A stretch of DNA of 64,000 nt from Streptomyces sp. Alt3. GTDB lineage: Bacteria; Actinomycetota; Actinomycetes; Streptomycetales; Streptomycetaceae. Below, one piece after another: positions 36,373-45,300 of the stretch; within the stretch, counting starts at the first letter, position 1, and every line of letters starts with the position of its first letter. A program made the translations under genes and the position numbers. The notes under the pieces were generated by a model. That model ran no database searches, was not told the origin of the DNA, and was given only the letters and a program-made list of their open reading frames with translations. The DNA is taken from contig NZ_CP120983.1 of the NCBI RefSeq assembly GCF_030719215.1, positions 1,612,001 to 1,676,000 of the forward strand, written 5' to 3'.

Positions 36373-37802
36373 AGTTCCCGCACCGCAGCAGGCGCGGCGT
36401 CCTGCTCGGCCTGACCGTCCCGCAGTTGACCGTCGCCGGACTCACCGGCCTCCTCCTGCTCGCCGTGATCCTCGCCCGCGGTGTGGTCGGCGCCCTCCAG
36501 CTCATCCCGCTGTGGGCCGTGATCGCCCTGCTCGTCTTCGTCCGCCACCGAGGCCGTGCTCTGGCGGACTGGGCCCCGATAGTCGTCCGATACGCGCTGC
36601 GCCGAATGCGAGGCCAGCTCGTCTGGCTCACCCGGCCCTCCCGCCGGCCGACTCGCGAGGGACTGCTCCACCTCCCCGGCACCGCTGCCAGCCTGCGCGT
36701 GACCACTGCTCCCGATGGCAAGTACGGCGCGGTCCACAACCCGCACACCGGGACGCTGACCGCGGCGGTCAAGGTCTCCTCCCGCGCCTACGCCCTGCTG
36801 GACCCGGGCACCCAGCAGGCCAACGTCGGCGGCTGGGGACGCGCTCTGGCAGCCCTCGCCCGTACCGGGCAGATCGCCCGCATCCAGGTGATCGAGCGCA
36901 CCATCCCCGACTCCGGCGACGCGCTGCGCCGCTACTGGGAAGAGCACGGCCGACCCGACACCTCGATGGCCGGCGCGATCTACAACGAGCTGATCCAGAG
37001 CGCCGGCCCCGCAGCCGCCCCGCACGAGGCGTACGTCGCGGTGTCCCTGGACCCCAAGGCGGCCCGCCGGCTGATCAACCAGGCTGGCGGCGGTCTCACC
37101 GGTGCCTTCAGCGTCCTCGCCCAGCTCACCTCCACGTTCGACCAGGCGGCGCGGACCGCCGGTCTCACCCCGACGGGCTGGCTCACCGCCCGCGAGATCG
37201 CCGCCGTGGTGCGCACCTCCTACGACCCAAAGACGCTGGCGACACTCGACCGCTGGTCCACGGCCGGTCGCCCCGAGGCCGAGCCCGCCGCCGCCGGCCC
37301 CGTCGTGGTCGTCGAGAAAGCGGACCACATCGCCACCGACTCCGCCGTGCACGCCACCTACTGGGTGGAGAACTGGCCGCGCACCGAGACCAGCGCCGGC
37401 TTCCTGCACCAGCTCCTCTTCACCGGCGGCGTCCGGCGCACGCTGTCGCTCTCCTACGAGCCGAAGAACCTCGACGCCGCCCTGCGCGACGTGCAGCGCA
37501 AGAAGTCCAGCGTGATCGCCGACGCCGCCGAACGGGCCCGGCGCGGCCAGGTCGACTCCGAGGCGGACTCGATCGAGTACCAGGACATCAAGTCCCGCGA
37601 ACGCCAGCTCATCGCCGGGCACGCCGACGTCGCCCTGACCGGTCTGCTGACCGTCTCGGCCAACACCGAGGACGAGCTGCGCACCGCCTGCGCCGTCGTG
37701 GAGACCGCCGCTGTCGGCGCCCAGCTCGATCTCCGGCCGCTGACCTGGCAGCAGGCCGAGGCGTTCACCGCCGCCGCCCTGCCGCTCGCGCTTGCTGCCT
37801 GA
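36336..37802 (+). CDS. SCO6880-family transfer protein
   Basis: This 488-aa protein has two membrane segments near the N-terminus (LTVPQLTVAGLTGLLLLAVI and LQLIPLWAVIALLVFV, residues ~27-70; PrgI/VirB3-like) followed by a large cytoplasmic region. It contains the segments ALLDPGTQQANVGGWGRAL, YVAVSLDPKAARRLI and EYQDIKSRERQLIAGHADV that recur in SCO6880-type proteins of Streptomyces elements. These correspond to the N-terminal half of VirB4, and the ATPase half is encoded separately at 38307. It lies in the transfer operon between the TrbL-like and VirB4-like genes. Confidence 0.75.
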   Translation: MSGKHQSSTPTVKFPHRSRRGVLLGLTVPQLTVAGLTGLLLLAVILARGVVGALQLIPLWAVIALLVFVRHRGRALADWAPIVVRYALRRMRGQLVWLTRPSRRPTREGLLHLPGTAASLRVTTAPDGKYGAVHNPHTGTLTAAVKVSSRAYALLDPGTQQANVGGWGRALAALARTGQIARIQVIERTIPDSGDALRRYWEEHGRPDTSMAGAIYNELIQSAGPAAAPHEAYVAVSLDPKAARRLINQAGGGLTGAFSVLAQLTSTFDQAARTAGLTPTGWLTAREIAAVVRTSYDPKTLATLDRWSTAGRPEAEPAAAGPVVVVEKADHIATDSAVHATYWVENWPRTETSAGFLHQLLFTGGVRRTLSLSYEPKNLDAALRDVQRKKSSVIADAAERARRGQVDSEADSIEYQDIKSRERQLIAGHADVALTGLLTVSANTEDELRTACAVVETAAVGAQLDLRPLTWQQAEAFTAAALPLALAA

Positions 37803-37827
37803 CCCTTCCCTTCGAAAGACCACCCTC

Positions 37828-38280
37828 ATGTCCCGCACCGCCAGCCCCACCGCGCAGGACTTCGTGCCCTTCGCCACCGCCGCGCTCGACTTCCACCGGG
37901 CACTCAACATCCCGGGCGGCCCGCTGGTCACCACCCGGGCCGAGCTGGACGCCCTGCACGCCCACCTCGTCTCGCTGTACGGGCTGCTCGACGCCCACGC
38001 CGGTCGCACCGGGCAGCTCGTTGCGGTCGAGGGCGACCAGCTCCGTACCGCCCGCACCCGCATCTGGCAGGCCGCCGAGCACCTCCACGCCGCCTACCAC
38101 GCGGCGCCCCGGCCGGAGTCCGGCGAGCTCCCCGCACCGGAGGCGTGCCAGGCCGGCCTTCCCGAGGGAGCACCGGAACTGACCATCTGCCAGCGCCACC
38201 AGCGCACCGCTCATCTCGTGCGGCGGCGCACCACCCCGGCCGACCTGCACGCTCCGTTCACCGGCCTCGTCCGCCGCTGA
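37828..38280 (+). CDS. Conserved ICE hypothetical protein
   Basis: This 150-aa, mainly helical protein (FATAALDFHRALNIPGGPLV, LYGLLDAHAGRTGQLVAVEG, TRIWQAAEHLHAAYH) has no membrane segment and no recognised motif. The ATG at 37828 lies 25 bp after the SCO6880-family gene, and the VirB4-like gene follows 26 bp later, so it is part of the transfer operon. It could be a small cytosolic chaperone or accessory factor. Confidence 0.65.
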   Translation: MSRTASPTAQDFVPFATAALDFHRALNIPGGPLVTTRAELDALHAHLVSLYGLLDAHAGRTGQLVAVEGDQLRTARTRIWQAAEHLHAAYHAAPRPESGELPAPEACQAGLPEGAPELTICQRHQRTAHLVRRRTTPADLHAPFTGLVRR

Positions 38281-38306
38281 CCCACCCCTCACCTGGAGAA
38301 ACGCTC

Positions 38307-39812
38307 ATGCCTCGTATTCGCGCCAGCGCCTGCCCTCTGTTCGTGCCCCGTAAGACGACACGCGCCGAGCAGCGGGCCGCCCGAGCCGGTTTCACCGAAG
38401 CCAGCCGCCAGGCACGCCTCGCCGGAAACCCGCCCAAGCACCGCGCCGAGCAGACCCTCGACCCGGATCTGCGGCCCACCTACCCGCTCGCCGGTCGCCC
38501 CGGTCCGGCCTCCGCCCGCGGCGGCAAGCTCGCCCTGCCCGCCCACCGGATGACCACCGCCACAGCCAGCGGCGCATACCCGTTCGTGGCCGAGGGCGGC
38601 CTGGGCGCCGAGGGAGTGTTCATCGGCCGCGATGTGCACGCGGAAGCAGCTTTCTGCTTCGACCCCTTCTCGCTCTACAACAGCGGCAGGGTGGAGGGCT
38701 TCACCAACCCCAACGCGGTCCTGGCCGGGATCATCGGCATGGGCAAGTCGGCGCTGGCGAAGTCCATCGCCACCCGGTCGATCGCCCACGGCTACCGCAT
38801 CTACATCCCCTGCGATCCCAAGGGCGAGTGGACCGCTGTCTCGCAAGCCCTCGGCGGATACAGCATCGCCCTGGGCCCGGGGCTCCCCGGCCGATTGAAC
38901 CCGCTGGACGCCCCGGCCCGCCCCGCCTCCGTGCGCGAGGAGGACTGGTTCACGGAGGTTCGCAAGCGCCGTCTGCTGCTGCTGGCCAGCCTCGCCCGCA
39001 CCGTGCTGAAGCGCGACCTGCTGCCGATGGAGCACACCGCCCTCGACCTGGCCCTGGATCTGGTCGTCGCTGACGCCGCCGCCCGGGGCACGGTGCCGCT
39101 GCTCGGCGAGATCGCCCACGTACTCGGCTCCCCCGAGCGCCTCGACCAGGCCCTCGGCCACCAGGCGGGGCACCTCGGTTCAGCCGCCCAGGACCTCGCC
39201 CATGCCTTGCGACGTCTCGTGCACGGCGACTTGAGCGGCATGTTCGACGCGCCGAGCACCGTGTCGTTCGACCCGACCACACCGATGCTGTCCATCGATC
39301 TCTCCCGTCTCGGCGGCTCCGGTGACGACACGGCATTGGTGCTCGCGATGACGTGCGCGAGCGCGTGGATGGAGTCAGCCCTCAGTGATCCCGATGGTGG
39401 TCGGCGCTGGGTGATCTACGACGAGGCGTGGCGGCTGATGCGGCACGTCGGGCTGCTGGAGCGGATGCAGAGCCAGTGGAAGCTCTCCCGAGGGCTGGGC
39501 ATCGCGAACCTGATGGTGATCCACCGCCTCAGAGATTTGCTCTCGGCGGGCGACGCCGGCTCGCGCGGCCGAGTCCTGGCCGAGGGCCTGCTGGCCGACT
39601 GCTCCACCCGCATCATCTACCGCCAGGAGCCCGACCAGCTCGCCGCCGCTGCATCTCTGCTCGGCCTGACCGGCGTCGAGACCCAGGCGGTCTCCGCCCT
39701 GACCAAGGGCCGAGGTCTGTGGAAGGTCGCCGGCCGCTCCTTCATCACCCAGCACATCCTCCACCCGGCCGAGCGGGAGCTGTTCGACACCGATGCCCGC
39801 ATGGCGGCCTAA
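38307..39812 (+). CDS. VirB4-like conjugation ATPase
   Basis: This 501-aa ATPase has Walker A IIGMGKSALAKSIATR at ~140 and Walker B RRWVIYDEAWRLMRHVGL at ~367, the latter typical of VirB4/TraC energisers of type IV secretion. The start is ATG 38307 after CTGGAGA. The N-terminal VirB4 domain is shortened and appears to be supplied by the SCO6880-family protein upstream, a split common in actinobacteria. DPKGEW after the P-loop is also family-typical. It powers assembly or substrate transfer at the inner face of the membrane. Confidence 0.87.
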   Translation: MPRIRASACPLFVPRKTTRAEQRAARAGFTEASRQARLAGNPPKHRAEQTLDPDLRPTYPLAGRPGPASARGGKLALPAHRMTTATASGAYPFVAEGGLGAEGVFIGRDVHAEAAFCFDPFSLYNSGRVEGFTNPNAVLAGIIGMGKSALAKSIATRSIAHGYRIYIPCDPKGEWTAVSQALGGYSIALGPGLPGRLNPLDAPARPASVREEDWFTEVRKRRLLLLASLARTVLKRDLLPMEHTALDLALDLVVADAAARGTVPLLGEIAHVLGSPERLDQALGHQAGHLGSAAQDLAHALRRLVHGDLSGMFDAPSTVSFDPTTPMLSIDLSRLGGSGDDTALVLAMTCASAWMESALSDPDGGRRWVIYDEAWRLMRHVGLLERMQSQWKLSRGLGIANLMVIHRLRDLLSAGDAGSRGRVLAEGLLADCSTRIIYRQEPDQLAAAASLLGLTGVETQAVSALTKGRGLWKVAGRSFITQHILHPAERELFDTDARMAA

Positions 39813-39844
39813 CTCAGCGACCAGCTCAGCAAAAGGGATCGATC

Positions 39845-40543
39845 ATGTCTGCTTCTTCTACTTCTCCTTACTCCGGTGATAACCCGCCCGCGCAGGCCAC
39901 CGACCCCTTGGCGTGGCGACGTCACCTCCCGGCACTGGCCTCGGCCGCCGCCGGCATCAACGAGGCGTCCGCCGCCTGGGACGCGGGCTCGGACTCCCTC
40001 TGCGACGCAGACGGCTGGCCCCTGGACGACAAGGTCTACGGGGACGGGAAGGTCAAGCGAGACGCCGAAGCGTGGAAGCACGCCGAGGTGTTCCTCGACC
40101 ACGGACCCGAGGTGCTGGCCGGGGTCCGCGCCGCCGCCAACGGCGCCGACTACGTCGAGGGACCGATCAGTGACGACCTCCGTCGGCTGCGCGGGATCGA
40201 CACCACCCTGCTCCGGGCGGAGGAGCTGCGGCACGAGTGGGACGGCGTCATGGCGCTCATGGACGGTTCGCAGCCGAGCGTGCTCCACCTCTACCAGGAG
40301 CGCGCCGAGGAGCACCGCAACACCGAAGGCTGGCACTACGCACACGAACTGGGTTCCAAGGGACCGGCGTTGGTGCGCGTCGGCGAATACCTAGTTCACC
40401 GGGCGGACACCGAACGGCCGGCGCAGACCGAACGGGCGCGCGTCGCCCTGACCCGGTCCACTCACAACACCCCTGCCGTGTCACCCGCTTCACCCCAGCT
40501 CCCCCAGGCATCGCATCCTCCGACTCCCCATCGCTCGCGGTGA
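39845..40543 (+). CDS. ICE accessory protein with C-terminal RVxAAxxRST-type motif
   Basis: This 232-aa helical protein of unknown family starts at ATG 39845 after AAAAGG. Residues ~20-190 contain HLPALASAAAGINEASAAWD, DLRRLRGIDTTLLRAEELRH and YQERAEEHRNTEGWHYAHEL. The C-terminus carries RARVALTRST (~40433-40462), then a Pro/Ser-rich tail ending in HRSR. The motif is shared with several other proteins in this element. It directly follows the VirB4-like gene and is probably cytosolic. Confidence 0.65.
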   Translation: MSASSTSPYSGDNPPAQATDPLAWRRHLPALASAAAGINEASAAWDAGSDSLCDADGWPLDDKVYGDGKVKRDAEAWKHAEVFLDHGPEVLAGVRAAANGADYVEGPISDDLRRLRGIDTTLLRAEELRHEWDGVMALMDGSQPSVLHLYQERAEEHRNTEGWHYAHELGSKGPALVRVGEYLVHRADTERPAQTERARVALTRSTHNTPAVSPASPQLPQASHPPTPHRSR

Positions 40544-40673
40544 TCCCTAGCACGCAGTCACGGCAGCACCAAACCACCCGATCACCGGATCCTCATGGAC
40601 CACCGCACTCCTTCAAGCTCCACACTCCCGGCGGCTCCCGCCGTCCGACGGGGCGTTCGCAACGGAGAACTCC

Positions 40674-41237
40674 ATGCACCACGAAACCCCGCCCCCGACC
40701 GCCGAGTCCGATCCGCGCCGCCTTCAGGCCGACCTCTGTTCCGCGCTCGGGCAGCGCGGCCTGGAGTGCACCGTCGAGTACGGCCTCAGCGACTACATCA
40801 TCCACGCCGAGCTTCCTGACGGCAGTTCGCTGATCATCTCGCCCCCGCAGGAGCCACCCTCCGCGCACCCCGAGTCCCCGGAAGACTGGATGGTCACCCG
40901 CCACCGGTCCGCCGAGCCTGCCGTCTACGAGGTGATCTACGACTCCGAGCCAGACGGTCCGCATGCGCGCCACGGCGGCAGCGTGCCGGATCTCCTCTCC
41001 GCTGTCGACGCCCGCCTGGACCAGCTTGGCGTACCGCCACGCCAGGAACAGGAACGATCCGGCAAGGAGCGCGCCGCCAACGTGCTCCCGTCCGACTCCG
41101 CTCCATCCCGGGCGAGTGTCGCTCTCGCCTCTTCGCCGTCGATCGGCCGGCACGTACTCCCGACCGGTCCGCCGACGGAGTCTTCCGCGCGGGCCGCGCT
41201 GCCGCCGGCTCGTCCCTCATCCGCCCCCAGGCTCTGA
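40674..41237 (+). CDS. ICE hypothetical protein with disordered C-terminal tail
   Basis: In this 187-aa protein, residues ~15-115 look folded (LCSALGQRGLECTVEYGLSD, YIIHAELPDGSSLIIS, DWMVTRHRSAEPAVYEVIYD). The remaining ~70 residues are a Ser/Pro/Ala/Arg-rich tail containing RASVALASSP, a variant of the motif shared by the backbone proteins, and ending PSSAPRL. The ATG at 40674 follows ACGGAGAA. No known function. Confidence 0.6.
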   Translation: MHHETPPPTAESDPRRLQADLCSALGQRGLECTVEYGLSDYIIHAELPDGSSLIISPPQEPPSAHPESPEDWMVTRHRSAEPAVYEVIYDSEPDGPHARHGGSVPDLLSAVDARLDQLGVPPRQEQERSGKERAANVLPSDSAPSRASVALASSPSIGRHVLPTGPPTESSARAALPPARPSSAPRL

Positions 41238-41334
41238 CCGACCGCGATCCAGGAGTCCTCCGTGCACCGCGCCCCCAGACCTGATCCGCCCGTCGCCCGC
41301 ACCTGTAACCGCACCCGCCTCGGATGGATCTGCC

Positions 41335-42099
41335 ATGCCCAGCCACTACGACGTGCTGCCCGACCTGGCCTTCGGCCACCACCCCGTCCACGGCATCGTC
41401 GCCGCGAACCCGAAAAACCTCGCGGCCAGCACCTGGATGCTCAAGGGATTCGACTTCCATCCCGTCCCCGACCAGCCGACGTTGTACGCGCTGGCCGACC
41501 AAAACCGTGACGGACACGGCCGTACGAGCCGGGCCATCGAGCTGTTGCGCGAGGCCGGCTACCAGGTCGATGTGGACGCCGCACTTGACCCTGCACTGGC
41601 GCCCGACACGGCACAGGTACGCGACCGCGGTCCGATTGGCGAACCAGACGTCGCCTTCGCCGCTCACCCGCAGCTCGGCATCGTCGCAGCCCTCGACGAC
41701 CGTGTCTCCGGCCTCAGCAGGCTCGCGCTGGTGGAGGACGGCTGGCGGCACAACTCGAGCCTGGACATCTACACGCTCCCCGCGACCACCGATCGCGTCG
41801 AAGCGCTGGGGAAAGTCGCCGACGCCACGGTGGCCCTGCACCGTTCGGGGCTCCAGGTCGCAGTACAGCCCCGCCTCGCTCAAGAAGTGACGGCCCGGCC
41901 CCGCCCTGCTGCCACGCCGGCCGCCGGCCGTGAGCGCGGCCATGGTCCCGCTCGCGCGTCTCCGTTGAGCGCCGCCGCGCTCGCCGCCAGCCCGGCCCGT
42001 GCCGGTATCCCGGGCAGTGCGCCGGTCCCCGCCTCCGCCGTCACCACAGCGGCGGTCCGGCCGGTTGACCCCCGCATCGCCTTCTCCCGTAACCGCTGA
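41335..42099 (+). CDS. Protein with two tandem copies of an ~80-residue ICE domain
   Basis: This 254-aa protein starts at ATG 41335. Residues ~1-85 and ~100-185 are related repeats. AFGHHPVHGIVAANPKN with HPVPDQPTLYAL and ELLREAGYQVDVDAAL aligns with AFAAHPQLGIVAALDD, RHNSSLDIYTLPATTD and VALHRSGLQVAVQPRL. The same domain recurs in the disrupted gene at 51293. A Pro/Ala-rich stretch follows, and the protein ends with DPRIAFSRNR, a variant of the shared C-terminal motif. No enzymatic motif is visible. The domain may bind DNA or another protein. Confidence 0.65.
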   Translation: MPSHYDVLPDLAFGHHPVHGIVAANPKNLAASTWMLKGFDFHPVPDQPTLYALADQNRDGHGRTSRAIELLREAGYQVDVDAALDPALAPDTAQVRDRGPIGEPDVAFAAHPQLGIVAALDDRVSGLSRLALVEDGWRHNSSLDIYTLPATTDRVEALGKVADATVALHRSGLQVAVQPRLAQEVTARPRPAATPAAGRERGHGPARASPLSAAALAASPARAGIPGSAPVPASAVTTAAVRPVDPRIAFSRNR

Positions 42100-42383
42100 C
42101 TCAACTCCCCTACCCTCGATAGGGTCAGACTCGGAGTCGAGCCGGTCACCGCAGTTCTGCCGGACCTGGAGCGTGGTGAATCCAGCCCGCTGACCTGACG
42201 TACCTATGGGTACGGCTACGGCATGCTGCCGTGGTCCGACCTGCCGTGGCTACTCGGCATCGAGTGGGAGCCGACGACCGAGGTCGTGGTGCTGACGGGT
42301 TGGTTGCGCTCGGCAACCAACCCGCAGTGTGCCCATGGGAGATAATGGTGCGCGCGAGATCGTCTGCAACGTAGGAGGCATCG

Positions 42384-45300
42384 GTGAAGTGGCCTGAGAT
42401 CGATTTTTCTCAGATCCGGCCGCTGGGGGCTGAGGGTCAACGCTCCGGATTCGAGCAATTCGTCTGCGAGCTCGCGGCAGAGGACTGCCCAGCCGAAGGA
42501 GCCCGCTTCGTCAGCCTGCACGGCGCCGGCGGAGATGGCGGCGTCGAATGCTTCTGGACCCTTCCAGACGGCGCGGAGCATGGCTGGCAGGCAAAGTACT
42601 GGGTGACCGGAGACGCCGTCGCCAAGCAGCAGCTCGACAAGTCGGTGTCGGCCGCGCTCGATGTCCACCCGCAGCTCACAAAGTACGTAATCGCTATCCC
42701 AGTCGATCCCACAGGGCCCACGGTCAAACGGGGGACCCAGCCGCTCCGCAGCAGCACCAAGCCTCGCGGACGTGAAAGGAAGTCGCTACACGAGAAGGTG
42801 TACGACACCGGCGGCTGGCTCGACAGCTGGAAACAGATGGCCATCGACCGGGACTTGACGGTCACCTTCGAGGTCGAGTGGGCTACGAATCTGATCGCCC
42901 GCTTCAAGAAAATCGACACCACCGGTGTGCGGACCCGCTTCTGGTTTGACGCCGAAATCCTCGCTGCCCAATGGTGGCAGGACCGTCTAGATGAAGCCGT
43001 CCAAGCGGCGCGTCCCCGGTACGTGCCGGAGCTTAGCGTGCGCATCCCGGCAACCCAGCATGCCCTGGAAGCCCTGTGCAGCGACGGGGCATGGGCTCAC
43101 CGGGTGAGCGTCGACATCACTCGCTTGCAGAAGCTTAACGACAGGCTTCGAGGCAATGCTTTCGACGGGCGGAAGGAAGTCACGGAGCCCGAACTCCCAG
43201 CCGTACGGGCGCTTGGAGCAAAGCTGGTTGACGCGCTGATTCAGTGGCGAGAACACCCATCTGAGGCGACTACTACCGTGCTGCAAGCAGCGCTCACTGC
43301 AGTCCAGGCGGCGAGTTCAAGGGCGGAGACAGCCGAGGGGGCAAGGCTGGATGCTGCGCATCAATCTGGTTGGGACACTCCTTCCTGGCGACAATGGAAT
43401 GCCGAGTACATGGGGACGTTTCCCGCCGCTGCCATGGATGCGCTGCGCGAACTGAACAGATTCCTGGCTGAACTGTCCGATCGAGTGATGGGTCCCACAG
43501 GACACCTTCGGACGGAGCGCACCGCCGTAGTGACAAGTCCAGCTGGTATGGGCAAGACGTTCGTCACTCTGGACTACGTCGTTCAACGCCTGCACTCTGG
43601 GCGTCCGAGCGTGTTTGTGCATGGCCGCCACTTCCGAGACGGACCCGTCCTTGAGCAGTTGCGGGTACTCCTCGGCCTGCCAGCCGACCTCAACGGCAAC
43701 GACGTACTGGCCCTCCTAGACCAAGCCGGCCACAGCGCCGGGTGCCCAGTGCTCTTGGTGATCGACGCGCTCAACGAGTCTCGACCACGGACAGTCTGGC
43801 GTGACGAGCTCGACACACTGATCACCAAGATCAATCGCTTCGAGCACCTGCGCGTCGTACTCACCTTCCGCTCTCATTACCGGGCCCAGGTACTGCCCCA
43901 GGAGCTCGTCCTCCCGGAGATCGTGCACCGCGGCTTCGACGGCGTGGAGTACGAAGCGCTCCGGGAGTACGCCGACTTCTATCGCCTGGAACCGCCAGCC
44001 GCGCCGCCCATTCAGGCAGAGTTCAGCAGCCCTCTCTTCTTGCGCCTCCTGTGCGAAGCCTTCAAAGAGCAAGGGCGCCTCTCACTGGAAGAAGCCGCCA
44101 TTGGTCTGGACGAACTCGTTGACCTGCTGCTGGACCAGATCAATCGCCGCATCAGTAATCAGTTGAACGCCCCCGTCGCGGACCAAATCGTCCACCAAGC
44201 GATGCACGCCATCGCCGAACGACTTGGCAGCGGAACGCAGCCATGGATTGACCGCACGGGTGCGCACACCCTGCTGCAGGACATCTGGCCCGGGCGCACC
44301 GCCGACAGATCCCTCCTCGAATGCCTCGTTGGCGAAGGACTACTGGCCGAGGACATTGACTCGAGTGCCACCAGACCGCGACGCAATGTCGTCGCTATGG
44401 CCTTCGAACGGCTCGGACATCACCTCGTCGTCGTTGCCGCGATGTCCGAGCTCAGCAACCAGAAGCAGGTGCGCCAAGCGCTCTCCGGAGGCTCGCTACG
44501 CCAGCTTCTAGGAATAGATACAGAGCCCGATCCGGGGCTGCTGGAGGCTCTCTCCGTGGTCCTGGGGCAGCTAGGGATGGAACTGACAGAATTCCGTGAC
44601 CAAGTCGGCGAGGAGCAAGCCATCGCGGCGGTCGTCGCGGGCCTTCCCTGGCGCTCGGGGTCGAGCATCACCGAGGCCACGATCGACTGTGTTGACGCTG
44701 CCCTCCGCCGATCCGAAACCTTCGGCGAAGCCATGGACATGCTGTTCCGCCTCGCGCCCCGCTCTGGTCATCTTCTCAACGCCGATTATCTTGACGCGCT
44801 GTTTTCCGCCCGCTCGATGGCAGCACTCGACGCCTTCCTTGTTCCTTGGCTGCACGGAACGAAGGAGAGGGGCGGAGCCGCGCATCGTTTGATCGCATGG
44901 GCCCGGGACCGTGACATCAGCCGTACCAGCTCCGAAACATGCCGGCTTTGGACGACGGCCATACTGTGGTGCACCAGCTGCCCAGACCGACGCGTTCGTG
45001 ACGACGCTACCCTCGGGGCAGCACGACTGCTAATCGCTCACCCGGAACTGGTGCCTGAGTTGCTCAGGCAATTCCTGGACGTCGTCGATGACTGGGTCAG
45101 TGAGCGGGCCTGCTATGCCGCCTACACCGCCTTGCTGCGCTCCGGCACGGCTACACACTGGCAGGAAGCCGCACGGGCCGTGTGGAACGTGGTATTCGCC
45201 GACGAAACACCCCTGAACGCGGCTCTGCGCGATGAAGCCCGGCACATTGTCGAAGCAGCAGCCGAACGAGGTGCTCTCCCCGCCGATGTAGACCTCGCCC

